DNA from: Eunapius fragilis
Lineage: Eukaryota; Porifera; Demospongiae; Spongillida; Spongillidae
NCBI GenBank assembly: GCA_963681505.1
Contig: OY811986.1
Location: 3,251,922-3,315,921, forward strand
Length of the DNA: 64,000 nt
Direction: 5' to 3'
In this document: one piece after another, positions 11,201 to 21,928 of the stretch
Numbering within the stretch: the first letter of the stretch is position 1
Layout of the letters: every line of letters begins with the position of its first letter
Made by a program: the position numbers and the translations under genes
Notes under the pieces: model-generated
What the model was told of the DNA's origin: nothing
Databases searched by the model: none
The model's input: only the letters and a program-made list of their open reading frames with translations

Positions 11201-13985
11201 ACCATAAGAGGTCACCACAAGAGGCCACCATAGGAGGTCACCATAGGAGGCCATCATATGAGGCCACCATAAGAGGCCACCATAGGAGGCCACCATAGGA
11301 GGACACCATAGGAGGCCATCACAGGAGGCCACCATAAGAGGCCACCATAAGAGGCCATCATAGGAGGTCACCATAGGAGGCCACCATAGGAGGCCATCAT
11401 AGGAGGCCACCATAAGAGGCCACCATAGGAGGTCACCATAGGAGGCCACCATAGGAGGCCTCCATAAGAGGCCATCATAGGAGGTCACCATAGGAGGCCA
11501 CCATAAGAGGCCACTATAAGAGGCCATCATAGGAGGTCACCATAGGAGGCCACCATAGGAGGCCACCATAGGAGGCCACCATAGGAGGTCACCATAAGAG
11601 GCCATCATAAGAGGCCACCATAGGAGGTCACCATAAGAGGCCATCATAGGGGGTCACCATAGGAGGCCACCATAAGAGGCCATCATATGAGGCCATCATA
11701 TGAGGCCACCATAGGAGGCCACCATAAGAGGCCACCATAGGAGGTCACCATAAGAGGCCATCATAGGGGGTCACCATAGGAGGCCACCATAAGAGGCCAT
11801 CATAGGAGGCCATCATAAGAGGCCACCATAAGAGGCCACCATAAGAGGCCATCATAGGAGGTAACCATAAGAGGCCATCATAGGAGGCCATCATAGGAGG
11901 CCATCATAAGAGGCCACCATAAGAGGCCACCATAAGAGGCCATCATAGGAGGTAACCATAAGAGGCCATCATAGGAGGCCATCATAAGAGGCCACCATAA
12001 GAGGCCACCATAAGAGGCTATCATAGGAGGTCACCATAGGAGGCCACCATAGGAGGCCATCATAAGAGGCCACCATAGGAGGCCATCATAAGAGGCCACC
12101 ATAGGAGGCCACCATAAGAGGCCACCATATGAGGCCACCATAAGAGGCCACCATAAGAGGCCATCATAGGAGGCCACCATAAGAGGCCACCATATGAGGC
12201 CACCATAAGAGGCCATCATAGGAGGCCACCATAAGAGGCCATCATAAGAGGCCATCATAAGAGGCCACCATAGGAGGCCATCATAAGAGGCCACCATATG
12301 AGGCCACCATAAGAGGCCATCATAGGAGGCCATCATAGGAGGCCACCATATGAGGCCATCATATGACGCCATCATATGAGGCCACCATAGGAGACCACCA
12401 TACCACATCTGCTTCATTAATCTTTATTTTGCACTAGTCATTTAAAAAGTGTGACATTAAGTGCTCCTGGTGAAGCTAAATGTATGTACAGAACTTACAC
12501 CAGTAATGGCTATTTTTGGCCATTTTCGCAAGGTTGTTGAATGCAAGCAATTGAGCATTGGAAACAAAGCTAGATAATAGCAAACAAATGTAGGTTTATA
12601 GGGTTATTGATAATGGGAACACACTTCATAGTAACCATACAGTTATGATCTATTACATTTCAGGAGGGGAGGAAGATTGCTCGATAGCCAGGGGCATTAG
12701 TCCTATGCTGCAAGATGTGTACAAGACAACCCACCCACCAAATACCTATACGAAGGTCTACTACTGCAACTAAAGTACTTTCTCTCTGGCTGCACGTACC
12801 ACAGAGAACACAAAGTCCCATGCAAATGCACTGCCATGGTACCATCGTGCAGCCAGTGTGGCCAGCCTACCGCAGCTGAGGGGGAAGGGGGAGGGGCAGG
12901 GGAGTGGGAGATGGAGAGAGGAGGGGAACATGGTACTGCTGAATCTGGGCAACATTGGACCATTGTGTTACAAGTATTTTTTGTAGATGCAAACGTTTTG
13001 GGATTACCTTACAGACTACACACAGAATGTAGGCAACACACCACATATACCATGCACACCCACATGTACAGTGTACGCTAATGTAATGCACATCAACCTA
13101 CACACTGACTCACTGTTTGTGAAATGAGCATTGAAGCAAAAGATGGCGATTGGCCAACAACTGAACGCTATATGCAGAGCGCCCACGTATATCACGAGCA
13201 AGGAGATGAACAGCACTAGAGAAACACTACAACGTCAGGGCAAGTGAGAGTGGGCACGTGTATGTATGTGTGAGTGCATGTATGTACAAAGAGTGTGTGT
13301 GTATCACAGCATAGAGTGCAAGGTGCGGGAGAAGGGAAGGACCAGTGAAACCTCAAGGAGGGAGAAGCCACATCAAGAGCACTGACCATACTGACTCAGC
13401 AGAGTGCTTCCAGAGCACCACTCTATGCAGGAAGGAAGTGGGATCAAGCCACAGTACACACAAGGGGGGCTTCCCCCTTACCCATACAAGTGATCCAACA
13501 TCCCGCACAGATTACTGATCACTTGCTGAGACTTGTTAAATCTTAAATGGAATGACAAAGGATGATGTAATGTATGTGACGGGTACAACATTTGAATGCT
13601 TCACACAGTGGATGAGGCTGAGCTAGCAATCCAGGGAACGTACAAGTATTGAAACTGTAAGAGGTCATCTTCATTTGCCTTCTCTTCTTTCTGCAACTCT
13701 TCCTGGCAAAAAGCAACAATCACCAAGGAATTCAGTATTGCCAATAACAATGCATGAATAAATGTATGTAGGAAGAAATAACATTCACTGTCGTATGCAC
13801 ACATACAACAACATGAATAATGGCATTCATCCAAGCGTGCACAAGACATAGTGCTTTTTAATGCATGCACTGATGTCAACAGGGTACGAACACTCGCACA
13901 AAAGTACTGCTCATTAAATGGAGAAGCAACGTACTAAGTGAGCCTGGTCTTGGTTGATGTAGGACACATGTAGTAGGGCTTGCAA
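8202..13985 (-). CDS. FYVE-finger protein with Thr/Ala/Pro repeat region (5' part incomplete)
   Basis: Minus-strand exons supported by splice sites and phase are 13985-13935, 13702-13644, 12875-12800, then a gap, then 10637-10081, 9722-9629, 9459-9418, 8929-8880, 8798-8720 and 8302-8202 with the stop. The C-terminal exons form one zinc finger: VCTRCNESF, KRRHYCNNCGQLFCGSC, a short loop, VRVCIECSASL. This is the eight-Cys/His spacing of FYVE domains, with RRHYC in place of RRHHC. FYVE domains bind phosphatidylinositol 3-phosphate on endosomes. Exon 10637-10081 (185 codons) starts with a short coiled coil, then a Thr/Ala/Pro-rich tandem repeat, then an acidic segment. The upstream exons encode a helical segment (KEEKANEDDLLQFQYF, LATLAARWYHGSAF) I cannot assign. 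Phases do not join between 12800 and 10637, so an exon is missing there; the true start lies above 13985. A low-confidence candidate exon is 14113-14085. Confidence 0.65.
9365..9404 (+). repeat. (TG)n / TATG microsatellite
   Basis: TG dinucleotides interrupted by TATG. It lies in an intron of the FYVE gene, 14 bases beyond the donor of exon 9459-9418 in transcript sense. Confidence 0.9.
10262..10490 (-). repeat. Coding minisatellite, 24-bp unit, in the FYVE gene
   Basis: About ten tandem copies of a 24-bp unit (plus strand GCTATGGGACGGGCACTTGT...). The unit is a multiple of three, and in the gene frame it encodes an eight-residue repeat close to ATTSARPI. Changes between copies are mostly at one or two codons (ARPI, TRPI, AHPI, ARHI). 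The stretch is Thr/Ser-rich and uncharged apart from Arg/His, as expected for a flexible linker, possibly O-glycosylated or phosphorylated. Confidence 0.85.
11126..12395. repeat. 13-bp minisatellite array, about 97 copies
   Basis: An unbroken head-to-tail array of variants of AGGAGGCCACCAT. Most differences fall at three sites (AGG/AAG, CCA/TCA, CCACC/CCATC). It lies in the intron between exons 12875-12800 and 10637-10081 of the FYVE gene. Since 13 is not a multiple of three, open frames in it repeat every 39 bases; those are chance, not proteins. Confidence 0.95.
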
Positions 13986-14153
13986 CTTTTGGGCAGGGGC
14001 AGACGTGGTGTGCTGATGATAACAACCGACCGCCATGACAAAGCAAAGCAACAATATCAGGAAGGATAGAAAAACACCTGTCCGGATCGAATGAACGGAG
14101 AGTAAGCTGCAATGTGAATGCAGGCAAAGAGGCGAAGGAAAGGGAAGAGGGGC

Positions 14154-14175
14154 GGGGGGGGGGGGGGGGGGGGGG
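14154..14175 (+). repeat. 22-base G homopolymer
   Basis: An uninterrupted run of G in the region upstream of the FYVE gene exons. In the gene sense it is a C run, and it may lie in an intron polypyrimidine tract. Confidence 0.9.
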
Positions 14176-14249
14176 AAGCTCCTTACTAATATTTAGAGAG
14201 AGGAGAGTGAGTACTGTGACAGCACACGAAGAATGCCAGAAGCTCTGCC

Positions 14250-15245
14250 ATCTGTAAGACCAGGAGAACATACTATAAATCAAAAAGCAAATCCTATAGC
14301 CTGGTAACATTAGCAGCACCCATGTTGAAGTGACATGCTAAGCAACTATCACATGTATTAAATGTGCCACCTTTGGTAAGTGATTACATGAATGTCCTGG
14401 AAGTGTGTGCCAAAGTAAACAGCTACGTCTTGGGGCGAGTACGGTTCTGACACTCGCAGCTAAGAAGGGTAATAACACAGAAAAACTCATGTCTTCAAAT
14501 TTTCACAATCATCGCCTTCTACAGAAGCGCGAAGCTTCAATAAATTGATACACTACTAGCTTACACCTTTTAATAACGGCTTGCCCTCCCCCCGCCTCCC
14601 TCCCACTAACCATTCCGAACACCTGTGGCGTAATGACTCAGCGCAACCTACGGTCGTAACTGCCCTACGCCTTACAATACCTTCTGATGTACAGAACGAT
14701 CCCGTAGAGGTCGTACAAAGGCATAAGGAGATGACGTAGCCTTCTGTACTTATTGACAAGTACCGATATGTTGTTCGTTGCAACCGCGCTGCCCCCAGGA
14801 TACGAGCACGGCTGCATGGCTACGCTGTACGCAGCTGCCATGCGGAAATAAGACTATGCGTAAAATCTTCACCACTAACATGCCCAGCAAATACTTGCCT
14901 TTCTCCATCGCACAAAGGGTTAATGGAGCAGATGAAGTGTTGAGAGGCGTGGCTAAATGTTTAAATCGCGTAACCTTTTTAAAAACAAAAAATGTTTCCT
15001 GCACGGCAATAAGATTGAGATTTGGCTATGTATCACCAACTGGTTATGAGTAAATAGTGCAGTTCATAGTCCATAGTCCATAACAGGTTTCATGCAATAA
15101 AGAAATCAAGATACCAATCAAGGGTTCAAAATTCAAACTGTAAAAACTTCCTATTTTAAAGCCATCATACCACACGATTTCTCTATGGTAGCATCTTGTT
15201 TTATTCTTTTGTTCCTCTCCCTGCGATTGATACAAAAGATGTCAC
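14250..15245. other. No gene recognised; likely 5' region of the FYVE gene
   Basis: No domain or coding chain is convincing on either strand. A minus-strand ATG at about 14912 (MEKGKYLLG...) opens 52 codons but has no recognisable content. The promoter and first exon of the FYVE gene should lie here or slightly lower. Confidence 0.3.
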
Positions 15246-16075
15246 CAGCAGCGTAGGATTGGGGGGGGGGGGGGGGGGGGCCAATTTTCTAATTTAACAC
15301 GAAAAAATATGCAAATCAACTAAAATTTTCCAAAAAAAGGCACTTCTCCTTTCATTTGAGGAACAAAACTTCTGCGCTATGTCACTGAGATCTAAGCAAT
15401 CAACAAGTTCTTTACATGTATATAATTATACACGTGAGGTAACATAACATTATATAATCTCTCCTGAGACATTGTGGACCTCAAGTAGGTCTTTAATCGC
15501 CGAAGGACGGGGAATGTTCGATCAGCAGTGGCTGATGTTACTGGCAAAGTCAAGAAGAGTGAGTACTTCATAAAACATATTTTTTATTGCTTCTGATGTG
15601 TTAAGAATGTCGCATACAGTTCGAAGCTTGTTCGATCACCCCAGGCACGCCAACAAACTCCCCTGAGCCTCGCTGTTCAGTGTCATTATTTTCAACGACT
15701 TCAAGTGAATTCTTGTACACTTTTGCTGGTTCTAGATCTGTTATGGATTGAGAACTGGGAGAAATGGTGGCGCCGCTGGGAGGGGCAGTAAAATATGACA
15801 GAATCGACTTCATATTTGCAGCCAGAGCAACTGTTCAAACAGACACACGTGCTGTGGTGAGTGTCGTAACTGTGGTTATAACCAACGTATTTAAAAAAAA
15901 CGAGTACTGAATTAATTTTTGCAGCGCGGGGCGAGCATGAGTGGCTGCGCAGATTAACCGTACCTTACCGATCGACGCAAGAATTAATAATGGCATTAGG
16001 ATTGGGGGGGTTAGGCCCCCCCAACTTAATGATTGGGGGGGCCACGCCCCCCCCCCCCCAGTTCCTACGCCACTG
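15246..16075 (-). mobile_element. Short hAT derivative with G-tract ends
   Basis: Left end CAGCAGCGTAGGATTGGGGG and, inverted, right end CAGTGGCGTAGGAACTGGGGG match as terminal inverted repeats, each followed by long G tracts. GTCAC flanks both ends directly (15241-15245 and 16076-16080). Inside, the minus strand at 15480-15560 encodes the C-terminal hAT dimerisation motif (ADRTFPVLRRLKTYL). Most of the transposase is missing. G and C runs at 15258-15280, 16003-16027 and 16034-16060 are subterminal hairpin material. Confidence 0.7.
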
Positions 16076-16703
16076 GTCACTAGAGGTTCAAAGTTCCGTA
16101 TTTTACGAAGCCGTAATGGCACCTCTTCCCGATTACATAATCAGTTTAAGTGTGGTCCATACAACGGTGCGCGATTTTTAAAACGAGAGCTGTATTCAAG
16201 TATTATCATGTGTTAGGCTAGCCCACCTTCTGGATCAGATATACTACCGGGTCGGAACGATGACCACCTGTCTACACACTGTCTTTATGGGCATGATAAC
16301 GTTCTAACCCCAGTAATTACTATCCAATTATGATTTCATGGTAATTAATGTATTATACTAAAGCATGAGAATAAAATTTTTTAAAATTAATGAAACGAGT
16401 CATAAAAAATGATTTAAAAGGCAAGGTAACAAGGTTTCTGATTGAAAAGGAAAAATGAAATAGACCTATATTAGTACACACAGTTATATATGACAACATG
16501 CATGCTGCTAATAAAGGTCTGTTTCATTTTTCCCACACAAAACCATCCATGCAAAATCACTGGCATTTTATACATAGATCTCTATGGCAGTACCTGCATG
16601 GCCTTCTATAAATCCATGCAAAGAGCTTCTAAAGGACAGGACTTCACCTGAATATTATATAACTCTAGCTAATATAATTTTAGTTACATCCTTTCTATGC
16701 ATA

Positions 16704-17779
16704 CAGCGCCCGTTTGTAAATTTAAACGGAAAAGAATCAGCTCGATTATACCAAAAATAAGCCCTATTCATCAGCTAGGCAAACTGTCAGTGTTCTTTGC
16801 CATAAGCTATCTATACCACTAACGACCTCATATTTACATTCCCCATGCCCTTTCTTTGCGCTAGTTGGTATGTGTACCTGAAAGACTTGCATATTTCTAT
16901 GTGTGCATGCATGCATGCATGCTTGATCATGAGCATGTAGTGGTAATCCTTGGTACAATGCCCTGCACTGCATCGTGCCATGTGTATCTGCAGGTTAGTG
17001 TGTATGTATATCTATATATATGTACCGTCCATCAGTATTGCTGATGGCAATATGGTGTACGGCAAGTGATTAACATGTGATACTAGCTTGGTTGGCGGTA
17101 CACTTTTCTATTGTGGGCACATGCACCAACCCTGAGTTCATTAAATATTTCAGACTCTCAGCAAAGTGCTACCAACATAATCATATATAACATTCATGTG
17201 CGACGCAAACACTGTACATGATACATAAGTTACATGAACTTGACCTCAGGGTTGGTGTGCCCACAATAGAAAAGTGTACCGACAACCAAGCTAGTATCAC
17301 ATGTTAATCATTTGCCATACATGCACCATACTGCCATCAATAATGATGGAAGGTATATATACAGCAGACTCTTGACACACTGCATGACCTGCAGATACAC
17401 ATGACATGATAGGCACGATGCTATGCAGAGCATTGTACCAAGGATTACCACTACATGTTTATGATCCAAGCATGCATGCAAGCATGTGAAATATACATTG
17501 TAAATGTGCCAAGTCTTTCAGGTACATCACACCAACTAGCGTAAAGAAAGGGCATTGCTAGAAAGCTGTCTCTTAAAATTCAATCAGTTGCATATCTTAT
17601 AGTTTGTTTGCTACATCACATCGGCATGGGGAATGCATTTAGTGGTAAATATGAAGTCGTTAGTGTTATAGATAGCTTATGGCAAAGAACACTGACAGTT
17701 TTCCTAGCTCCTGATGAATAGGGGCTTAGTTTTCCATATAATCGAGCTGATACTTTTCATAATAAACGAGCGGGTACTG
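16704..17779. repeat. Long inverted repeat (foldback element), 1.08 kb
   Basis: The left arm, about 16704-17160, reappears in reverse complement at about 17240-17779. Matching landmarks run in mirrored order: the ATCAGCTCGATTATA block (16736 and near 17755), the block around AGTGTTCTTTGCCATAAGCT (16790 and 17690), TGGTAATCCTTGGTACAATG (16940 and 17440), and CTAGCTTGGTTG..GGTACACTTTTCTATTGTGG (17084 and 17285). The arms have drifted by substitutions and small indels. Ends CAGCGCCCG and CAGTACCCG suggest terminal inverted repeats of a non-autonomous DNA element. No coding content is seen. Confidence 0.85.
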
Positions 17780-17836
17780 CACATGCATGCAATCAGATAA
17801 GTGATCGCCAGACTAAAGGTTAACAATGATGCCATT

Positions 17837-19126
17837 TCACTTTTTACTAATCAATAATGTAATAAGTTCAGTTTGATTAAAAACACACTCCCCCCAATGC
17901 TCATACCCAGATAAACGGTGACCAACTCTACTGCAAGTTCCAGAGATTCCATTGATACAAAGTGAAGGATCCTGCTGCTTAGCCTGTTTGTCATTCTTGA
18001 AGTAGCGTGTTGCTGGATCATAGCACCAATAACATTTCAAGCCATTAATCACAGCTTCTGCTTCAGCCTTAGCCTTCAAGTAAGGCTGAATAAAGTCTAG
18101 ACTCTCCAATAATTTTACTTGATTTTGTAGTTTGTTTACTAAAACAGCTTGCTCTTGTAGCTTTCTATCAGCCAGTGCAGACTTAGATTGCAGATTCTGT
18201 AGCAATGCAGCATGCTCTTGTAACTTCTTGTTGAAAGTTGCATCTTGCTCCGACAGTTTACGTTCAAACGTTTGCTGTATCTGGCTGCATTGTTGTTCGT
18301 TTGCTTTCTTCAGCTCTATGATGGCTTTGGAAGTAATTAAGAAATGCACTGCTGCGTCGCGTTCGTGTTCACTAATCTGGCCACGCGAGGCCACGTGGGT
18401 GCACCCCAGAGGGGCATAGACGCATGGGACTGGTTCATTCGGACAATCGGACCTGTGGGCGTCGAGGCTTCGACGAGCCAGATTGGGAGTTCTGCAATAC
18501 AGCGGGCATAACACGGGAGCGTGCGGACATGTCAAAATGTGGGCTGGCATTCTGTTCTGCGCTGTGGAGATGTCACAAGGTGGATACGGACAGTGGGTGA
18601 GTCGAAGTTGGCAGTGGTGTCGGAGGTGATCGATGAGGTCAGTGCGACTCAGTCGGACCCCGCACGTATCCTGATATCCGTCACTCCATTCCGTTTCGGG
18701 TTTTGAATTGGGACAACCCTGGATACAGGCAAGTTGTTGGTGTACGGCCATCTCCCCGCGGGGGATAAGCGTTCCGCAGCCACCCTCTCCGGAGCACTTG
18801 ATGGGCTGGTGAAGGCAATCTGTTTCAAGATGGCCGTCCAGTCGACCGCAGATTCCCTTCCATTTGCATTTGTGGTGTATGCACACGACATCTTGGATAG
18901 ACACTTGAACAGAAACGAATGCACACGGCACAGGGGCGACTAGCGGGTTCCGACACACTGGACAGTTGGGATTGATCCGCAAGCTTTCGCTGAGACAGAA
19001 TCGACAGAACAAATGAGCTCCTGATTCGCAAGTGACAGGTGACCGGCAAATATCGAGGCATATGAGGCATTGGTAAGGTTCAATCTTCATCTTATTGCTG
19101 AATATGCTGCAGGGAAAACCAGCCAT
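17837..19126 (-). CDS. RING and TRAF-type zinc-finger protein without MATH domain (429 aa, intronless)
   Basis: The reading frame runs uninterrupted from ATG 19126. A second in-frame Met (MKIEPYQ) 17 codons later could also start it. Residues about 20-60 are a RING: CLICLD, CESGAHLFCRFC, CPVC. Residues 70-260 carry repeated TRAF-type zinc-finger spacings (C..H...C....C..GC and CPNEPVPCVYAPLGC). Residues 270-350 are a coiled coil (EQQCSQIQQTFERKLSEQ). In TRAF adaptors this order is followed by a MATH domain that binds receptor tails. Here the last 75 residues are instead a Cys-rich segment (CYWCYD, LCINGISGTC, HWGEC). It is likely a ubiquitin ligase or scaffold in TRAF-like signalling, with unknown target recognition. 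The lack of introns suggests retroposition or an intronless TRAF-like subfamily. Confidence 0.8.
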   Translation of the reverse strand: MAGFPCSIFSNKMKIEPYQCLICLDICRSPVTCESGAHLFCRFCLSESLRINPNCPVCRNPLVAPVPCAFVSVQVSIQDVVCIHHKCKWKGICGRLDGHLETDCLHQPIKCSGEGGCGTLIPRGEMAVHQQLACIQGCPNSKPETEWSDGYQDTCGVRLSRTDLIDHLRHHCQLRLTHCPYPPCDISTAQNRMPAHILTCPHAPVLCPLYCRTPNLARRSLDAHRSDCPNEPVPCVYAPLGCTHVASRGQISEHERDAAVHFLITSKAIIELKKANEQQCSQIQQTFERKLSEQDATFNKKLQEHAALLQNLQSKSALADRKLQEQAVLVNKLQNQVKLLESLDFIQPYLKAKAEAEAVINGLKCYWCYDPATRYFKNDKQAKQQDPSLCINGISGTCSRVGHRLSGYEHWGECVFNQTELITLLISKK

Positions 19127-19158
19127 GGGATCTAGCCACACCTACACGTCATAGATGA

Positions 19159-19166
19159 TGACGTCA
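19159..19166. promoter_or_regulatory. CRE palindrome TGACGTCA
   Basis: A perfect cAMP-response-element consensus lies 33 bases upstream of the TRAF-like start codon. CREB/ATF-family bZIP proteins bind it in animals. That it drives this gene is inference from position. Confidence 0.5.
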
Positions 19167-19214
19167 CATATATGCCTTTTGCTTGTTGGGCGTAGCCCGA
19201 CCTTGTCGTCTGCA

Positions 19215-19248
19215 CATAGATTAATAACCTTACGGTTATTAATCTATG
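19215..19248. repeat. 15-bp perfect hairpin
   Basis: CATAGATTAATAACC and its exact reverse complement are separated by four bases (TTAC). It lies about 90 bp upstream of the TRAF-like gene start. It could be the tip of a decayed MITE or a hairpin in the upstream transcript. Confidence 0.75.
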
Positions 19249-19249
19249 G

Positions 19250-20400
19250 TCTGCGGGTATTATTCCTATACAGTTTTTGTTCTAGCTACAGAACGGTGAT
19301 TGCTGTCCAATCAGAAATTATCACCAAATGTTTATTCATTGATTGTCAGTTGCGAGACGGCTATGGAGCTAAGCTACCTTTCTATGAAACCTGAACAACT
19401 GGAAGTAGCGATGGATATATGGATATATATTTGAAGGCAGGAACGTTTTTGCTGTTCTGCCCACCAGTTTTGGTAAAAGTTTTGCTACGCTAGCTTGCCA
19501 GTGGAGTTTGATAAACATCTGATGAACGAGCGGGGTTATTGCTATCATTTTATCTAGAATTGCATACTGGCAGGTTAAAATGAGTTATTATATCACCTTA
19601 CACTTACTACATGTACATGTGTACATGTAAAACCAACCTGTAAAATAATTTAAATTATTCATGGTCAATAGCATGGTGTCCCAAATTCATTGATCTATTG
19701 CATAATACGTCAGAACAATGTACGATGAAGGCCGGGCTGACGCCCAACTAAACTTTTGCCAAAATTGCAAATGCAAGTTTATATTGATGGAATGCTACTT
19801 AGGAACTTCAGACTTTCATATATATTTTGCTAACCATACTAATTACGACGTATGGGAGTTGTTCGAAAATTAATAGTGTTTTTTTCCTTCAGATTATCTA
19901 AAACAATGGAGTAGAAATCTACCAACCATTTTTTATTGTCTACAACTTTACAGAAGGATTTATTTTTATTGTGTAGTTAGCCATAGCGCCGCCGTCGTAT
20001 CCAGAGTGGCCCATACATACGCGGTCATCCTGTTTTTTTTTTTTTTTTTTTTTTTCCACATTGAATTTCAAAGATGTTTAATATACTCGATTTGATTATA
20101 ATATGGATTTTTCATGAAATAAACATTAAGCACCCTTTTACTAAAATCAAGACAAATAAATTAATTTCAACCACGCATAATTTATTCATATATGTATTTA
20201 ACCTTTAATCTCCCGTCGTCCTACGCGTAGGATTATCGTCCTACGCGTAGGGACGCAAGTTGAATTTAACAAGTAAATAAAAACATTCTCTACAAGAAAG
20301 TTGGTGGGTATAGGATTTGCAGGCAATTGGTTGCAAGGAGGGAGACATGTGGTTGATGTTGATAGAGGTTTTGAAGACATGTGACTGTTCTCTCTACTAC
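19250..20400. other. No gene recognised; poly-T and paired palindromes
   Basis: AT-rich sequence without coding signal. It contains a T run of 22-23 at 20033-20055, and two exact copies of the 12-bp palindrome CCTACGCGTAGG at 20220-20231 and 20240-20251, each preceded by GT. Confidence 0.5.
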
Positions 20401-20800
20401 TACAACCTAGTGAATTGGTGGTGCAAATAGAGATAAAATGTCTGCAGTTTCTTTTCTGGAAGCTGGATTTGAGGTTTTTTCTTCAGTACCACAAGCAATG
20501 AATGGTTTGATGTGATCACCATTGCCTTTTTTTCTCCTGCAAGGTAGATTCCTCTTGCAAGAGATAAGACCCCTTTCCTAAATTCCTCATGATGTAATAA
20601 GGCCCAAGCCATTAGAAATCCAATTTTTCTTCTTTCCTTTTCTTACGTGTAAAGTCCTTGACAAGGACTTTAGACCCAATGGCATACACGGACGGATTGG
20701 CATGCTTCTTATTGTAATCTGCTTTCTGTTTTTCTTGAGCAGCTTCAACATTTTGCATGGCTTTCTCCAACACACTTGATCTAAAGTACACGTACAAGTG
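20400..20800 (-). pseudogene. Fragment of LTR-retrotransposon integrase C-terminus
   Basis: Minus-strand reading from 20797 gives AAQEKQKADYNKKHANP, a VGSKVLVKDF-like segment and TRKKRK. This is the familiar stretch after the integrase core of a common metazoan Ty3/gypsy lineage. A following stretch with TIHCLW and other relics continues to about 20400 in several frames. No LTR is visible nearby. Call by motif memory. Confidence 0.5.
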
Positions 20801-21928
20801 TCAAACTACAGAGGACATATGCAGGGTGTGCAAAGATATGCAACTCATTTAAAACCTCTCGCATTCAGCATTAAAATTCATTATTTTGCGCTGTCCTAAT
20901 ACCATAATATACTTTGTATAAAAAACATAAATCTATAGATGTTTAGTTAATTTGTATTAGAGTTTATAAATCGTATGGTTCCTGCCTACTAGCTTGATTG
21001 TGTACAATAACCTAGAACTCATTTTTGCCCTTGTATAGTAGGCTGTCTAATTATACAGAACTTTGATTAACTTCTATACATGTAAGCAAAAGTCATAAAT
21101 GCAGTAATATAGCTGGGAACTTAGATTTTCACCCAGCACATTTATTTTACAGGGGGGGCTCGCAACAGCGCAATTTCACACCCCGCAACAACGAAAAATT
21201 ACAGTGATTTATTATGTTTTCGTGGTGTTTTAATTGACCTACTTTGGTAATTGGTTATGCAATTGCACGTAACAGTGGTCGCTCTGAATAAGCATTACGC
21301 AAAGCGAATACGGTTAAATTACGGAGCACGTTACATCGCCCTTTTTTATTTGACGCCTCCATTGTGTAAACACAGTCTGCCCGCAGGGAAAGGTGACATC
21401 TATTTTTAGCTCTGGCCTTGCTACGGTTACATGTACATGTATCAGCCTTTATTTGCAGTAGACAGCTTTGCCAACCATGCGTACAGAGAACACAGATCAA
21501 TTGCGTTTAGGTCACTGGCTCATTGAGGCAGATAGATGCTGCGGACAAATGTCTGTGGAGTACGATATGGATAGGCTGGCTGCTACTGCGATTAAACTAC
21601 ACTCAATGCACACTTGTGCGTGCACGTTTACCCATTGCAGATAGTATGCCCGGATGACATTCTAAAGTACGATAATAGAAGTCACAAGGGCAGTTGCTTT
21701 CATGTACTCTAGCTATATACATGCATAATACCTCATCTCACCACAAACCCCAAAACACGTTGCCTAATTTTGTGAGACCGCTGTGGCACGCAGAGGTCAT
21801 TTAACGATTGAATTGAAATGCTACAGTGACCACGTGCGCTTAGTGCCAAAAAATTACCGCTAAACACTTACCTTCTCTAGTTTCACACATGTCCTTATGA
21901 TTTCAAAGTTAGGCTACTGAAGGCAGTT
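20801..21928. other. No gene recognised
   Basis: No supported coding chain, RNA gene or clear repeat. A short G tract occurs at 21153-21159. Confidence 0.4.

Noticed and set aside
10262-12395. Possible CRISPR array
   Set aside because: Repeat units are 24 and 13 bp in direct contact with no unique spacers, in a eukaryotic gene.
11186-12417. Long minus-strand open frames with a MVASYDGLLWWP-type repeat
   Set aside because: They fall entirely in the 13-bp minisatellite; the 39-base protein period is the arithmetic result of 3 x 13.
12875-13985. RUN domain upstream of the FYVE finger (RUFY-type protein)
   Set aside because: The exons have a suggestive WYHGSAF segment but the rest does not fit a RUN domain well enough to name it.
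14154-14175. Telomere-like or G-quadruplex array
   Set aside because: A plain homopolymer without TTAGGG-type repeats; similar runs occur at 15258 and 61753.
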